Below are positions 36,064 to 44,940 of a stretch of DNA of 64,000 bases, piece by piece (the stretch's first letter is position 1; every line of letters starts with the position of its first letter). The notes below the pieces were generated by a model. The model was given only the letters and a program-made list of their open reading frames with translations. It ran no database searches and had not been told where the DNA came from. This DNA is from Geitlerinema sp. S16. GTDB lineage: Bacteria; Cyanobacteriota; Cyanobacteriia; Cyanobacteriales; Geitlerinemataceae. The stretch spans positions 1 to 64,000 of the forward strand of contig JAABST010000003.1 in assembly GCA_011390275.1 (NCBI GenBank), in the 5' to 3' direction. The translations under genes were made by a program, and so were the position numbers.

Positions 36064-36261
36064 ATGTTGGTAATCGTCATGGACGATCAAGTCCTTCCCC
36101 CGTGCCAGATTTGTGAAACCTGCCTGCTGGCGGATGGTCACGGTCAGCCCCGTTGGCATCGCGGCAAGCTCGATTGCGGCCAAGCGATCGTGCCTCGTTT
36201 GGCCGAACAGCCTCAGCAATTTGAATGCGTGATGGGTTTTCGTGTGGCCAATATTGATTGA
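36064..36261 (+). CDS. Small Cys-rich protein conserved in cyanobacteria
   Basis: 65 residues. CQICETC (C14, C17, C20) with LDC (C38) and FEC (C55) suggests a zinc- or metal-binding knuckle. The ending CVMGFRVANID matches a small cyanobacterial family whose members also end in an ECxMGFRxANIE-like string; that recognition is from memory. A strong AGGAGG lies six nt before the ATG at 36064. The stop codon is seven bp from the IS5-type MITE. Function unknown. Confidence 0.72.
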   Translation: MLVIVMDDQVLPPCQICETCLLADGHGQPRWHRGKLDCGQAIVPRLAEQPQQFECVMGFRVANID

Positions 36262-36267
36262 TCGATT

Positions 36268-36395
36268 AGGGCGTGTCATCAATTAGCACCAGACCCCTTA
36301 CGGGGTAAGCTGTTGAACGCCCGACCCAACCAAAAATAAAAGGGGCTGAAACCCTTGCTGAATAAAGGCTACAAATTTAATTGATGACAGCCCCA
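36268..36395. mobile_element. IS5-related MITE, 128 bp
   Basis: The left end AGGGCGTGTCATCAATTA (36268-36285) is identical to the IS end at 203-220 read inward. The right end TAATTGATGACAGCCCC (36378-36394) is its inverted copy with one difference. The interior (about 90 bp, with CCCCTTACGGGG and AAGGGGCTGAAACCCTT palindromes) has no transposase. It is therefore a non-autonomous derivative that the IS5-family element at the left edge could mobilise. Confidence 0.85.
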
Positions 36396-36488
36396 GTCCG
36401 TCCTGCCCGTCTGGAGAGTTACCCCGCGCGATCACAAGACCCTAGTGCAAGCATTCCCCATGCTGCTCAAGTCGATCATGCCGATCGT

Positions 36489-37244
36489 TCACTTTGACGC
36501 TTGAGATGTTTCTTCTTCGGGCGTTGGCAGCTTCGGCGAGCCGATCGAGGTTTCGATCACCTCGCCGATCACATCAGGATTGCGCACCGAAAATCCCCAG
36601 GCGAAGATGATCACCACGAGCGCGATCGTCACCCATTGCGGCGGCACAAAGCTCTCATTGATTGTCCGCACCAACAGCCGCAACCCCACCAGCCCCACCG
36701 TCACATATCCGGCGTCTTCGAGGTGGCGATATTCCTGCAACCAGCGAATAAATAGCCCCGCCATAAACCGCAGGGCGATCACTCCGATCGTGCCGCCCAT
36801 TAGAATCAGCCAGATCTGATCGGAGACGGCGATCGCGGTCGTGACACTATCAAGGGAAAAGGCCAGATCGGTAAAGGCAATCAGGGGGATGGCTTGCCAA
36901 AAATTATCAAAGTGGCGACCCGTATTTTCTTCATCACTGGATCGATGGCTAAAGAAATAGCTACCGACGAGCCAAAGTAAATACAGCGCTCCAGCTAACT
37001 CAAATTGCCAGAACTGGATCACCCAGGCCGCCGAGATGATCAGCAGCAGCCGCAAAACATAGGCGATTAACAGCCCAAAATTGAGCGCTTGGCGCTGCAA
37101 CTCGCGGTTATCGAGTCCCTTGGCGATCGAGGCTAGAGCAATGGCATTATCTGCCGACAAAACAGCTTCGAGTGCGACGAGGACGGTAAGCACCAGAAGT
37201 GATTCAACACTGAAGTGAGGGGAGAAATCCAAAGAGTCGAACAT
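36489..37244 (-). CDS. TerC family integral membrane protein
   Basis: 251 residues with seven or more membrane helices. The two TerC signature helices are LEAVLSADNAIALASIAKGL (near 25-44) and IAFTDLAFSLDSVTTAIAVS (near 122-141), each with acidic residues inside the membrane, suited to a metal ion. Family members export Mn2+ or aid insertion of secreted and thylakoid proteins; which applies here is open. The C-terminal tail is acidic and cytosolic or lumenal. I looked upstream for a manganese (yybP-ykoY) riboswitch and found no convincing match. Confidence 0.9.
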   Translation of the reverse strand: MFDSLDFSPHFSVESLLVLTVLVALEAVLSADNAIALASIAKGLDNRELQRQALNFGLLIAYVLRLLLIISAAWVIQFWQFELAGALYLLWLVGSYFFSHRSSDEENTGRHFDNFWQAIPLIAFTDLAFSLDSVTTAIAVSDQIWLILMGGTIGVIALRFMAGLFIRWLQEYRHLEDAGYVTVGLVGLRLLVRTINESFVPPQWVTIALVVIIFAWGFSVRNPDVIGEVIETSIGSPKLPTPEEETSQASK

Positions 37245-37599
37245 GAATCAAGGAGTACCGAAACCGCTGCAAACAACAAGGGAAAACGCACAGGCGACCA
37301 ACATGTGGTGAGGGATAGCTTGATCGACGCTGCTACTAGTCATGATAAGGGTTTGGGTTCAATCAATGTAAATTCTGCGCATAAGAGTTCACGGAACCAG
37401 AGAGAACGATCCCCGTCGGCTAACCCGTGAGCGAATCTGGATAGTTTTGTAACTTAACCAATTCTCTGGCGAGCGTTGTAGCGGATACGAATGGGCTTGA
37501 TCCCTGTGTGAAATATTATTACAGGCTGCGCGTAACCCTCGGTCGATCGCAGACAGTGGTGAACGATCGAGATCTTCATAACAATCGGAGTTTTACGTC
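37245..37599. other. Intergenic, 355 bp, divergent promoters of terC and psaM
   Basis: No gene is recognised. The right end carries the psaM leader with a CGGAG about ten nt before its ATG. Short frames here have no family character. Confidence 0.35.
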
Positions 37600-37695
37600 A
37601 TGGCTCTATCGGACACTCAAATTTTCGTGGCTCTTGCGATCGCTTTGGTTCCCGGCGTTCTCGCCTTCCGCCTTTCGACCGCACTCTATAAATAG
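37600..37695 (+). CDS. psaM: Photosystem I reaction centre subunit XII (PsaM)
   Basis: A 31-residue single-helix subunit that helps trimer contacts and stability of photosystem I in the thylakoid membrane. The reading frame is MALSDTQIFVALAIALVPGV followed by LAFRLSTALYK and a TAG stop. This is the canonical PsaM sequence with the start MALSDTQ, one transmembrane helix and the RLSTxLYK end. It is monocistronic, with intergenic DNA on both sides. Confidence 0.97.
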   Translation: MALSDTQIFVALAIALVPGVLAFRLSTALYK

Positions 37696-38152
37696 TCGGC
37701 GTCAGTCGTTAGCGCACGATCGCTGCGATCGTCCTATACCGATGTCCGCAGTGATGTTCTAGATCGCTTCGACTTAATCTGCCGAGCTTAGCTTGCTCCT
37801 CAACGTTCTCATGCTTGTCGCACAGCCCCAGATTCATGCAATCTTGGGTTAAATCGACATTGGAGAAAACGTTTTTGTGTGTAGGCTAGGCTCGGTTTTT
37901 CTGTGTTGAATTGCTGTCTTGACTGGCTGTCTTGACTGGCTGTATCGAATCGACTGCGTCGAACGTGTTGTTTTGCATCGAGAATTGACCCCCTGATTAA
38001 ACAGGCTCCCTTCATCATCCAGCTTGAACCTCGCTCAAAAATCAGCGGATTTTGCCTGTATTCCGGCGTAAGATAGAATCCGCAGCGGCTATCCTACGGA
38101 GGACGCCCGTGTTCGGTTTCATGACATCTCGCAAACGCCACCCTTTTCGAGT
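37696..38152. other. Intergenic, 457 bp, with a small tandem duplication
   Basis: Contains GCTGTCTTGACTG repeated head to tail near 37912-37945 (unit about 15 bp, GGCTGTCTTGACT), plus a G/T-rich stretch. It follows psaM and precedes the bitopic gene. No gene, RNA or terminator is confidently seen. Confidence 0.35.
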
Positions 38153-38533
38153 ATGACGATGCAACCCATCCCCATTTTTCGAGATTCGCCGCCCAAAACC
38201 GTCCATTCGCCCAAAACCGCTCACCCGTCCACCACAAAACTGCGTCCATTACGCTCCGGCTGGTGGGAGAGCGGACTTCAGATTGGTTTTAACGTGGTGG
38301 TATCCGTTGTGGCGATCGGCGCTCTTGTGCATATCTTGCCGGAACGCGGCTCTCGTAACGCGAATCTTGCCCAGCTCGAAGCGGATGTCCTGGAACGCGA
38401 AGACCGTGTCGATCGCCTGCATGAACGCTTTGTCTACTACTTCGATCCGTCTCAGCTACAGTCAATCGTCCGCGAAGAAAGCCAAAAAATTCATCCTCAG
38501 CAACGCCCGATCGTCTGGGTCGATGCCCCCTAA
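38153..38533 (+). CDS. Small bitopic membrane protein, FtsL/DivIC-like topology
   Basis: 126 residues. A basic Pro/Thr-rich N-terminus (1-38) is followed by one transmembrane helix (IGFNVVVSVVAIGALVHIL, about 44-62). A coiled coil follows (NLAQLEADVLEREDRVDRLH, about 70-93), then the C-terminal FDPSQLQSIVREESQKIHPQ. That short cytosol-TM-coiled-coil topology recalls FtsL/DivIC division proteins, but no sequence identity is claimed. It is of a type I recall as conserved in cyanobacteria. Function unknown. Confidence 0.6.
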   Translation: MTMQPIPIFRDSPPKTVHSPKTAHPSTTKLRPLRSGWWESGLQIGFNVVVSVVAIGALVHILPERGSRNANLAQLEADVLEREDRVDRLHERFVYYFDPSQLQSIVREESQKIHPQQRPIVWVDAP

Positions 38534-38803
38534 GCTCTTAAGTCTTGACGAGGATCTGAGTTAAACATCTTCAGATCGGGTTGATGGAGTTTGCCAAGAA
38601 TCTATGGCCATAGCCTGTAAGATTTGGTGTGGTAAGACTTAGACATTTTGATTGACATAGGATTTCGGATCTCAGCGATCGCTGAGACGTGTTAGAACAA
38701 TGAAATTCCGCCAAGTTCAGCAAGATCGGCGGTTCTGTCGCCTTATGTTTTGCTGATTAGGTCACTGCTGAAACCGTGTTACGTCGTCTAGGGTGCGCGA
38801 AAA

Positions 38804-41581
38804 ATGCTAGGTTTTCGTCTTGAGGTACAGACGCTATCACGTCGTCATCTCATCTGGAATGCTCTATTAACCGGTAGTTTTGCTGTCGGGCTGAAGGCAC
38901 TGGGAGCATTTCAGGGTCTAGATTTAGCTCTGTGGGATGCTTGGCTTCGATCGCAGCCACAGGTAACCGAACCGGCTCAGGTCGCTGTGGTTGAGATTAC
39001 CGAGGAGGAGATCCAGAGCTTTGGATCGTGGCCGCTTCCCGAGGCGACCCTCGCTGACGCGATCGCCAAGATTGAAACCAAGACGCCACGGGCGATCGGC
39101 TTAATTTCTCCCGCCAGTTTATCGATACGATCCCCCCGAGGGTTGAATACTGCGGCACTTGCAGACGGCACATCCACGACGGACTCCTCCAGCAATGCGA
39201 TCGCGCGTAACCCTGGAACCCAATCGGATCGAACACCAGATTCCGTGGCGATGTCAGAGACAGCCCCTCAGCAAAGCCGCGATCCGCTCTTGATCGAGTT
39301 TGCCCGCATTCCTCATCTCGTCGCGGGGTTTGAAGATTTGGGCGGCGATAAATTGTCACCACGCATCCCCACTCGGCAACTTGGGGCTATTGACGTGGTG
39401 CTTGATCCAGACGGAAAGTTGCGGCGAAATCTACTCTCGATCCGAACCAGCGATCGCCTGCCTCAAGCCAGTTTTGCCCTGCGGTTAAGCTTGTTATACG
39501 TTCGTCATGAGGCGATCGATCCCCATTCACTCGATTCTGAGCGAGGTTGGTTTCAGTTCGGAGCAACTCGGCTTGTACCGCTGTCAGCGTCGGGTGGCGG
39601 CTACGTCAAGGCTCAACAACAGGGCTATAACATTCCGCTCATCTATCGACCTCCGCTACGTCAATTTCCCCGTGCCACCCTCTCACAAGTGCTGAATGAT
39701 CAGGTTGACCCCGATCTGTTTCGCGATCGCGTTGTGATTGTGGGGACTGCGGCACCTCGATTTAGCTATGCCTTTGAGACGCCCCTCACCGATACGGCCA
39801 GCGATTTCGCAGACCCTCGCCATACGCTGCCCGACCTCTGGATTCAGGCACAGGCCACCCAGCAGTTAATGAGTATTGCTTTGGACGGACGGGGAACAAT
39901 CGCCACCGTTCCAGATGGGATCGAAGGGCTAGGGGTCTTGGTTTGGGCGGGGATCGGCACGATCGCCAGTGCGGTGATCGGTCGGCGCTGGAAACGACGC
40001 TACGGCCACCACAAAATGTGGCGCATTATTTTTGGATCGGCGATCGGTGTAACCATCGGTGGATCGTTGATGACGATCGGAGTGGGCTGGGGTCTGATGA
40101 CGATCGGGCTGTGGCTGCCGGTAGCCGGAATGTTGGGCGGGCTGTATGCCGGTATCCTCGGGTTCAGCCTGCTGAAAGCGCGTCAGCTTTACGAACAGCA
40201 CCACGATCTCGCCGTCATTCTCGACACGACACTACAACATGCTGAGTTGATCGAAGGACAATTTGAACGCGATCGCGATCGGTACCATAGTGAAAGCACC
40301 CTGAAGTCTGAGCAGATTTTGGATGCGATGCCTGTGGGTGTGACGTTGTTTAATGCGCGAGGCACGCTGGAATATGCCAATGATCGAGCGCGATCGCTGC
40401 TGGGCGATCAGGTGCTATCGCAGCCGCTGAACGTTGAAGACTTTACGACAGTTTGTAGGGTGTATGACCCCAAAACAAACCAGCCCTGCACCGACGATCA
40501 ACTACCCGCCGCACTCGCCCTAAAAGGAGAGGTGAGTTATGTTCGTCACCTTGAGATTCGGCCATCCGCACCGCTACCTTCAGAGAAAACGAAGCCTAAC
40601 CTGGGCGTAGCCCATATTTTTGACCCCACGGGCAGCGCCTTACCGTCTCGCTCCCCTGAAACGCCATCCGATCGCATTCCAATCGAGGGCTGGGGGCAGC
40701 CCATCTATAACGTCAAGGGATCAATTCAGCACGCGATCTTCGTCTTTCAAGACACCCTCAGCCAAGAACAAGCCTGGAACGAGCGGCTACGCCTCACCTC
40801 GGATCTTGAAGCTAAAAATCACGCGCTCCAAGAAGCCGATCGCCTCAAAGATGAGTTTCTCAAGCGCACGACCCACGAACTGCGCACGCCGCTCAACGGA
40901 ATTATTGGCTCGCTCCAGATTGTGCTGGATGATTTGTGTGACGATAAATTTGAAGAGCGAGAACTACTCGATCAGGCTCACCAGTCGGCGCTACACCTGT
41001 TTGAAATCGTGAACGATATCCTCGATTTTAGCCGCATCAAATCCGGTCATGTTGTGCTGGATCTGCGCAGCGTTGATCTGCACGCCTGCTTGACGCAATC
41101 GCTCTATTTGCAGCTTGCCAATCTGCGCCAAAAAAAGCTGACGCTCGTCAAGAAATACAGTGACGATGCCATTGTGGTTTTGGCCGACCCGATTCGGCTC
41201 AAGCAAGTTTTAATTAACACGATCGGCAATGCCGTGAAGTTTACAGATCAGGGCAGCATCACAATTCGCACTTCGATCGAAACCAAGCCCCAACCCTCTG
41301 GCGAGCCTCAAGCCTACGGCATCGTCGAAATTCTTGATACTGGCATCGGGGTCGATCCGCAAATTCAGCCGAAATTGTTTGAAGCGTTCGTGATGGCCGA
41401 CGGTTCAAGCACACGGCGCTATGGCGGCAGCGGTCTTGGACTAACGATTTGTCGCCATCTGATCGGACTGATGAACGGCACGATCGAGCTGACGAGTGAA
41501 GGGCGCGATCGCGGTACAGTGGTGCGTCTGTACATTCCTCTCCATACCAGTGACAGCCCGACAGGCGCGAAGGACACTTGA
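38804..41581 (+). CDS. CHASE2-domain sensor histidine kinase
   Basis: 925 residues. A first membrane helix (about 14-32) leads to an extracytoplasmic CHASE2 domain (LDLALWDAWLRSQP, VAVVEITEEEIQSFGSWPLP, VVIVGTAAPRFSYAFETPLT). A set of membrane helices at about 365-465 follows. Then comes a PAS-like domain (about 505-640) and the kinase: HisKA with H691 in [20 protein letters not shown], the N box INTIGNAVKFT, G1 ILDTGIGV and G2 YGGSGLGLTICRHL. CHASE2 is interrupted by a Ser/Thr/Asn-rich segment at about 108-165. No adjacent response regulator is cotranscribed; the CheY-like gene at 44941 is 3.3 kb away. Confidence 0.92.
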   Translation: MLGFRLEVQTLSRRHLIWNALLTGSFAVGLKALGAFQGLDLALWDAWLRSQPQVTEPAQVAVVEITEEEIQSFGSWPLPEATLADAIAKIETKTPRAIGLISPASLSIRSPRGLNTAALADGTSTTDSSSNAIARNPGTQSDRTPDSVAMSETAPQQSRDPLLIEFARIPHLVAGFEDLGGDKLSPRIPTRQLGAIDVVLDPDGKLRRNLLSIRTSDRLPQASFALRLSLLYVRHEAIDPHSLDSERGWFQFGATRLVPLSASGGGYVKAQQQGYNIPLIYRPPLRQFPRATLSQVLNDQVDPDLFRDRVVIVGTAAPRFSYAFETPLTDTASDFADPRHTLPDLWIQAQATQQLMSIALDGRGTIATVPDGIEGLGVLVWAGIGTIASAVIGRRWKRRYGHHKMWRIIFGSAIGVTIGGSLMTIGVGWGLMTIGLWLPVAGMLGGLYAGILGFSLLKARQLYEQHHDLAVILDTTLQHAELIEGQFERDRDRYHSESTLKSEQILDAMPVGVTLFNARGTLEYANDRARSLLGDQVLSQPLNVEDFTTVCRVYDPKTNQPCTDDQLPAALALKGEVSYVRHLEIRPSAPLPSEKTKPNLGVAHIFDPTGSALPSRSPETPSDRIPIEGWGQPIYNVKGSIQHAIFVFQDTLSQEQAWNERLRLTSDLEAKNHALQEADRLKDEFLKRTTHELRTPLNGIIGSLQIVLDDLCDDKFEERELLDQAHQSALHLFEIVNDILDFSRIKSGHVVLDLRSVDLHACLTQSLYLQLANLRQKKLTLVKKYSDDAIVVLADPIRLKQVLINTIGNAVKFTDQGSITIRTSIETKPQPSGEPQAYGIVEILDTGIGVDPQIQPKLFEAFVMADGSSTRRYGGSGLGLTICRHLIGLMNGTIELTSEGRDRGTVVRLYIPLHTSDSPTGAKDT

Positions 41582-42151
41582 AATTCGGGTATCCTTCCGG
41601 CATGAATTGCGATCAAAGCCGGAGCCATGATTCACCGATCAAGGTTTGTTCAGCGGCTGCTAAAAGCTGAATCTAGGATTTATACGGATACCGAATCCCA
41701 AAAACCTGTGCCAAGATTGAACCGAGGTTTCTAACCAGAAGCAGTGATCTTTTTGATCTGTAATTGCTGAATTGCTGAATTTGTAATTACGAGATCGGTC
41801 ATTGCATAACTTGTAATCTCGTAGTCTGTAATCTCGTAGTCTGTAATCTCGTAGTCTGTAATCTCGTAGTTTGTAATTGCAAAATTTGTAATTGCATAAC
41901 TGCAACGGCCATAGCTTAATCGGGGCATCGTCGCTCGGCTCAAATCTGAGGCTCATTGCGTTGATGCCTGAAAGACCCATCCAACAAGCCTTAATCCATG
42001 AACCTCAATCCATGACTGTTCATCAACCGCTGCGGCGATCGTGACCCCTTCGACGATTCTGCCCCAGCTCGCTAAGATAGCCACGCTCGATACTTGAGTG
42101 CCATATCGTTCGCAACATCTACCCTACGATTATCTCGTTCTCCGTTTTACG
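41582..42151. other. Intergenic, about 570 bp, with the 15-bp minisatellite
   Basis: Between the CHASE2 kinase and the next small gene. Besides the repeat block at 41810-41899 it holds duplicated pieces (CTTAATCCATGAACCTCAATCCATGA). No RNA gene or promoter is confidently identified. Confidence 0.4.
41810..41899. repeat. Minisatellite, six 15-bp units
   Basis: The unit TCTGTAATCTCGTAG occurs three times exactly (41825-41869), preceded by one unit with CT replaced (41810-41824) and followed by two diverged units, TTTGTAATTGCAAAA and TTTGTAATTGCATAA. Because 15 is a multiple of three, every frame through the block reads as a pentapeptide repeat. The open minus-strand frame 41660-41980 therefore shows NYKLR/DYRLR units without being clearly a gene. 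Confidence 0.85.
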
Positions 42152-42625
42152 ATGACCCATCCATCCCCTTTCAGAGTGCCCGCGCCTTTCATCATCAACG
42201 TTGGCACAATCGTCAATAAAAGCGATATGTTGCGCGTGCTGTCTCGTTTGAGCCACGTGTCCTACACCCATGTCTGTCATGGAGAGAGTCGATCGCAGGG
42301 AACCGCCACTCTGGTCGAAGTGGTCAACGATCCTCAACATGCAACGCTTTTAGCTGATCGTTTACTGCACTTGAATATCAGTAGCTTTGACTATCTTGAA
42401 CTGATTCAGGGTAACGATAATCAAACTCAGTTCGTACTCGTGCGAGGCGATGAGCAACTGCGCCTAGAGTCTGTGGAACATCTCATAGATGAAGATATTG
42501 CCGCGTTCGACCGACGTAAAACCTTCGGAGATAGCTCCTTAGAATTTGCCTTAGCTCATATCATCGCCGCAAAGCTAGACGCGCATCTCGACTCCAGTAG
42601 CGACATTGACGATACAACGTGGTAA
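42152..42625 (+). CDS. Hypothetical protein
   Basis: 157 residues from the ATG at 42152 (an earlier frame opening at 42098 exists). There is no signal peptide, membrane helix or recognisable domain. The composition is ordinary, with a mixed alpha/beta pattern (PFIINVGTIVNKSDMLRVLS, HLNISSFDYLELIQGNDNQT). The acidic C-terminus ends DSSSDIDDTTW. A real gene is supported by length, codon use and gene-like spacing to the next gene (80 bp). Function unknown. Confidence 0.55.
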   Translation: MTHPSPFRVPAPFIINVGTIVNKSDMLRVLSRLSHVSYTHVCHGESRSQGTATLVEVVNDPQHATLLADRLLHLNISSFDYLELIQGNDNQTQFVLVRGDEQLRLESVEHLIDEDIAAFDRRKTFGDSSLEFALAHIIAAKLDAHLDSSSDIDDTTW

Positions 42626-42705
42626 AAGTTTCACGTTAAATGTTTCTGCATGGCTCGATATCAACGGTCATCAATTACCCTTTAGACCTCTGACGAAAGC
42701 CAAAT

Positions 42706-44067
42706 ATGACGCAGGATTGGCAACGATGGCAACGACTCTTAGGATTGTGTTTCCTCCTCGGAAGCTGTCAGCGTCTTGATTTGGATCGTGCCAGCGATGC
42801 CCAAACAGAGACCACGCCAACGGTGATCCCTTCGGACGCGGAGCCTGCGACACCCGCCGCGACGCCAGAACCTGAAGCGATCCCGACCCGCACGCTAACC
42901 CCTCAGCCGATCGTCATTGCCCTCGACGATCTCCCCGAACCCTACGCCTCCGACAGCGCCCGAAAATCCCCCCAGGTCATCGCCCCGCCTGCTGATGCGA
43001 GCCTGGATGTCCCCGACGGATTTAGGGTGAATGTTTTTGCGGAGGGACTCGATCGTCCGCGCTGGCTGGCGCTGACGCCGGAGGGGGATGTGTTGGTGAC
43101 CGAAACGCGCCAGAATCGCATCCGGCGGCTCGTCGATGACGATCGCAATGGAGTCGCCGATCGCGTCGAAACGTTTGCCAGTGCAGCAAATGGCCTAGAT
43201 ATCCCGTTCGGCATGGCGTTCGCCGAGGGCTACTTTTTTTTGGGCAATACGGACGAGGTGCGGCGTTATCCCTTCGCGCCGGGACAGACGGCACTCGATG
43301 GACAGGGCGATCGCCGGGTTGAGTTGCCGGGGGGAGGCTATAACCAGCACTGGACACGCAATGTGGTCGTTTCGCCAGCGGGCGATCGGCTTTACGTTTC
43401 GATCGGCTCGCGATCGAATGCCGACATCGAGCCGCTGCCTCGCGCTTCCGTGCAGACGATGGCGATCGACGGCCAAACCCTGGAGACTTTCGCCAGCGGT
43501 CTCCGCAACCCAGTCGGCTTGGATTTTCATCCCGTCACTGGCGAACTCTACGCCACCGTCAATGAGCGCGATGGCCTGGGAGACGACCTCGTCCCGGACT
43601 ACTTTTCGCGCCTGCAACAGGGCGATTTTTTCGGCTGGCCTTATAGCTATCTTTCGCCGCAATACCTCGATCCTCGCCACCAAGCGAACGGCGTTAGTCA
43701 AGCCCCCGATCTCGTACGCCGAACAAAAACTCCCGACGTTTTATTCCAATCCCATTCCGCCGCGCTCGGTTTGCAGTTTTACGACGGTGAGACGTTCCCC
43801 GATCGCTATCGCAACGGCGCGTTTGTGGCGTTTCGCGGCTCGTGGAACCGGAGTACGGGAACGGGTTACAAGGTTGTGTTTATCCCGTTTGACGCCAACG
43901 GCAGACCGACGGGTCATTACGAAGACTTTTTGACGGGGTTTCTCGTTGATCCGCAGGGGCCGACGACCTGGGCGAGACCGGTTGGACTGTTGGTGATGCC
44001 GGATGGATCGCTGTTGTTGACCGATGAGGCTAATAACCGGGTTTACCGCATTCAATACCATTCTTAA
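42706..44067 (+). CDS. Lipoprotein of the PQQ-dependent sugar/sorbosone dehydrogenase family
   Basis: 453 residues. The N-terminus carries a lipobox (FLLGSC, about 17-22), so the mature protein is probably a lipid-anchored periplasmic protein. A Thr/Pro-rich linker (about 30-90) follows. The six-bladed propeller begins GFRVNVFAEGLDRPRWLALT and contains DVLVTETRQNRIRRLVDDD, SGLRNPVGLDFHPVTGELYA and GPTTWARPVGLLVMPDGSLL, the repeat pattern of the soluble glucose/L-sorbosone dehydrogenases. The cofactor PQQ is not made by most cyanobacteria, so the true substrate and cofactor are uncertain. Confidence 0.85.
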   Translation: MTQDWQRWQRLLGLCFLLGSCQRLDLDRASDAQTETTPTVIPSDAEPATPAATPEPEAIPTRTLTPQPIVIALDDLPEPYASDSARKSPQVIAPPADASLDVPDGFRVNVFAEGLDRPRWLALTPEGDVLVTETRQNRIRRLVDDDRNGVADRVETFASAANGLDIPFGMAFAEGYFFLGNTDEVRRYPFAPGQTALDGQGDRRVELPGGGYNQHWTRNVVVSPAGDRLYVSIGSRSNADIEPLPRASVQTMAIDGQTLETFASGLRNPVGLDFHPVTGELYATVNERDGLGDDLVPDYFSRLQQGDFFGWPYSYLSPQYLDPRHQANGVSQAPDLVRRTKTPDVLFQSHSAALGLQFYDGETFPDRYRNGAFVAFRGSWNRSTGTGYKVVFIPFDANGRPTGHYEDFLTGFLVDPQGPTTWARPVGLLVMPDGSLLLTDEANNRVYRIQYHS

Positions 44068-44073
44068 CTGCCC

Positions 44074-44802
44074 ATGCGATCGCGTTTATCTCTGCTGCTT
44101 TGGCTCGCCACGATCGGCTATATCGCCCTGCTGTTGCTCGCTCCCCCGGATCTCCTCCCCGGCGAGCCGGTGTGGGCGATCCGCCCCGAAACGATCGACG
44201 AAGTTCTCGGCGAATCGCTCAATTTTTTCTTTGTCTTACCGTTGCTCAACGCGATCGGGGTGAATTGGATCGAAGCCGCCACGATCCATCCGGCATCTGA
44301 AGCGTTTTTTAATTTTGCAGAAGCCTGGATTTTGATGTTTTTGCCGCTGTTGTGGGCGGATACGAAGGGCGATCGCCTGCCACGTACGGCGATCTGGAGC
44401 GGGGCGATGTTTTTGACGAATATTTTTCTGATGCCCTATATGGCGCTGCGGCTGCGATCTGAAACGGCGGGCGAACCCGCAGCGGCGGATAGTTCCAATC
44501 AATCCGCAAAACCCAAAGGCACGATCGCCCAGGTCTTTGGCTGGGTGGGGATTGTAGTCGGATCGATCGCGGTGTCCTGGGTGGCGTTTGCCCGTCCAGA
44601 GTTTGGCTCGCTGGCCGATCGCGGCGAATTTTGGCTCGGTCAGTTAACGCACGATCGGGTCACGCTGGCGTTTTTCTGCGATATTGTGCTGTTTTGGGTG
44701 TTTCAGATTTGGCTAATCGGCGACATTGAGCCACTGGAAAGTCCCACTCGCAACTTACGATTTATCCCATTTTGGGGATTAGCATTTTGGTTAGTCTTGT
44801 GA
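44074..44802 (+). CDS. Polytopic membrane protein of unknown function
   Basis: 242 residues with about six hydrophobic segments (7-22, 48-62, 84-98, 106-121, 150-170, 195-214, 225-242). Conserved-looking polar residues in the second loop (NAIGVNWIEAATIHPASEAF) are of no recognised family. It starts six bp after the dehydrogenase-like lipoprotein, so the two are almost certainly cotranscribed; a joint role is inference. The C-terminus ends in a membrane helix. Confidence 0.6.
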   Translation: MRSRLSLLLWLATIGYIALLLLAPPDLLPGEPVWAIRPETIDEVLGESLNFFFVLPLLNAIGVNWIEAATIHPASEAFFNFAEAWILMFLPLLWADTKGDRLPRTAIWSGAMFLTNIFLMPYMALRLRSETAGEPAAADSSNQSAKPKGTIAQVFGWVGIVVGSIAVSWVAFARPEFGSLADRGEFWLGQLTHDRVTLAFFCDIVLFWVFQIWLIGDIEPLESPTRNLRFIPFWGLAFWLVL

Positions 44803-44940
44803 TCGAGTCGCGATTGGTACAATCGAGATACCACGATCGCACAGTGATGATCGTTGGAATTCAGAGAGGGACGCACCACCGATCCACGATCGAACAGTCC
44901 ACGCACTTTACACGACCTAGGTCTAGGCAGCGATTAGACT

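Noticed and set aside
35980..36282. A 100-residue open frame on the minus strand over the small Cys-rich gene
   Set aside because: It is the shadow of the plus-strand gene at 36064, has no family character and runs into the MITE.
37245..37599. Manganese (yybP-ykoY) riboswitch upstream of terC
   Set aside because: I looked for the conserved core on the minus strand and found no matching pairing pattern.
38670..38687. Perfect 18-bp palindrome TCTCAGCGATCGCTGAGA
   Set aside because: It is built around a HIP1 core, and such palindromes are expected in this genome; no adjacent gene depends on it visibly.
41660..41980. Possible pentapeptide-repeat gene on the minus strand
   Set aside because: The repeat frame comes from the 15-bp minisatellite; the units lack the usual ADLxx pattern and there is no Shine-Dalgarno, so it is kept only as a finding.
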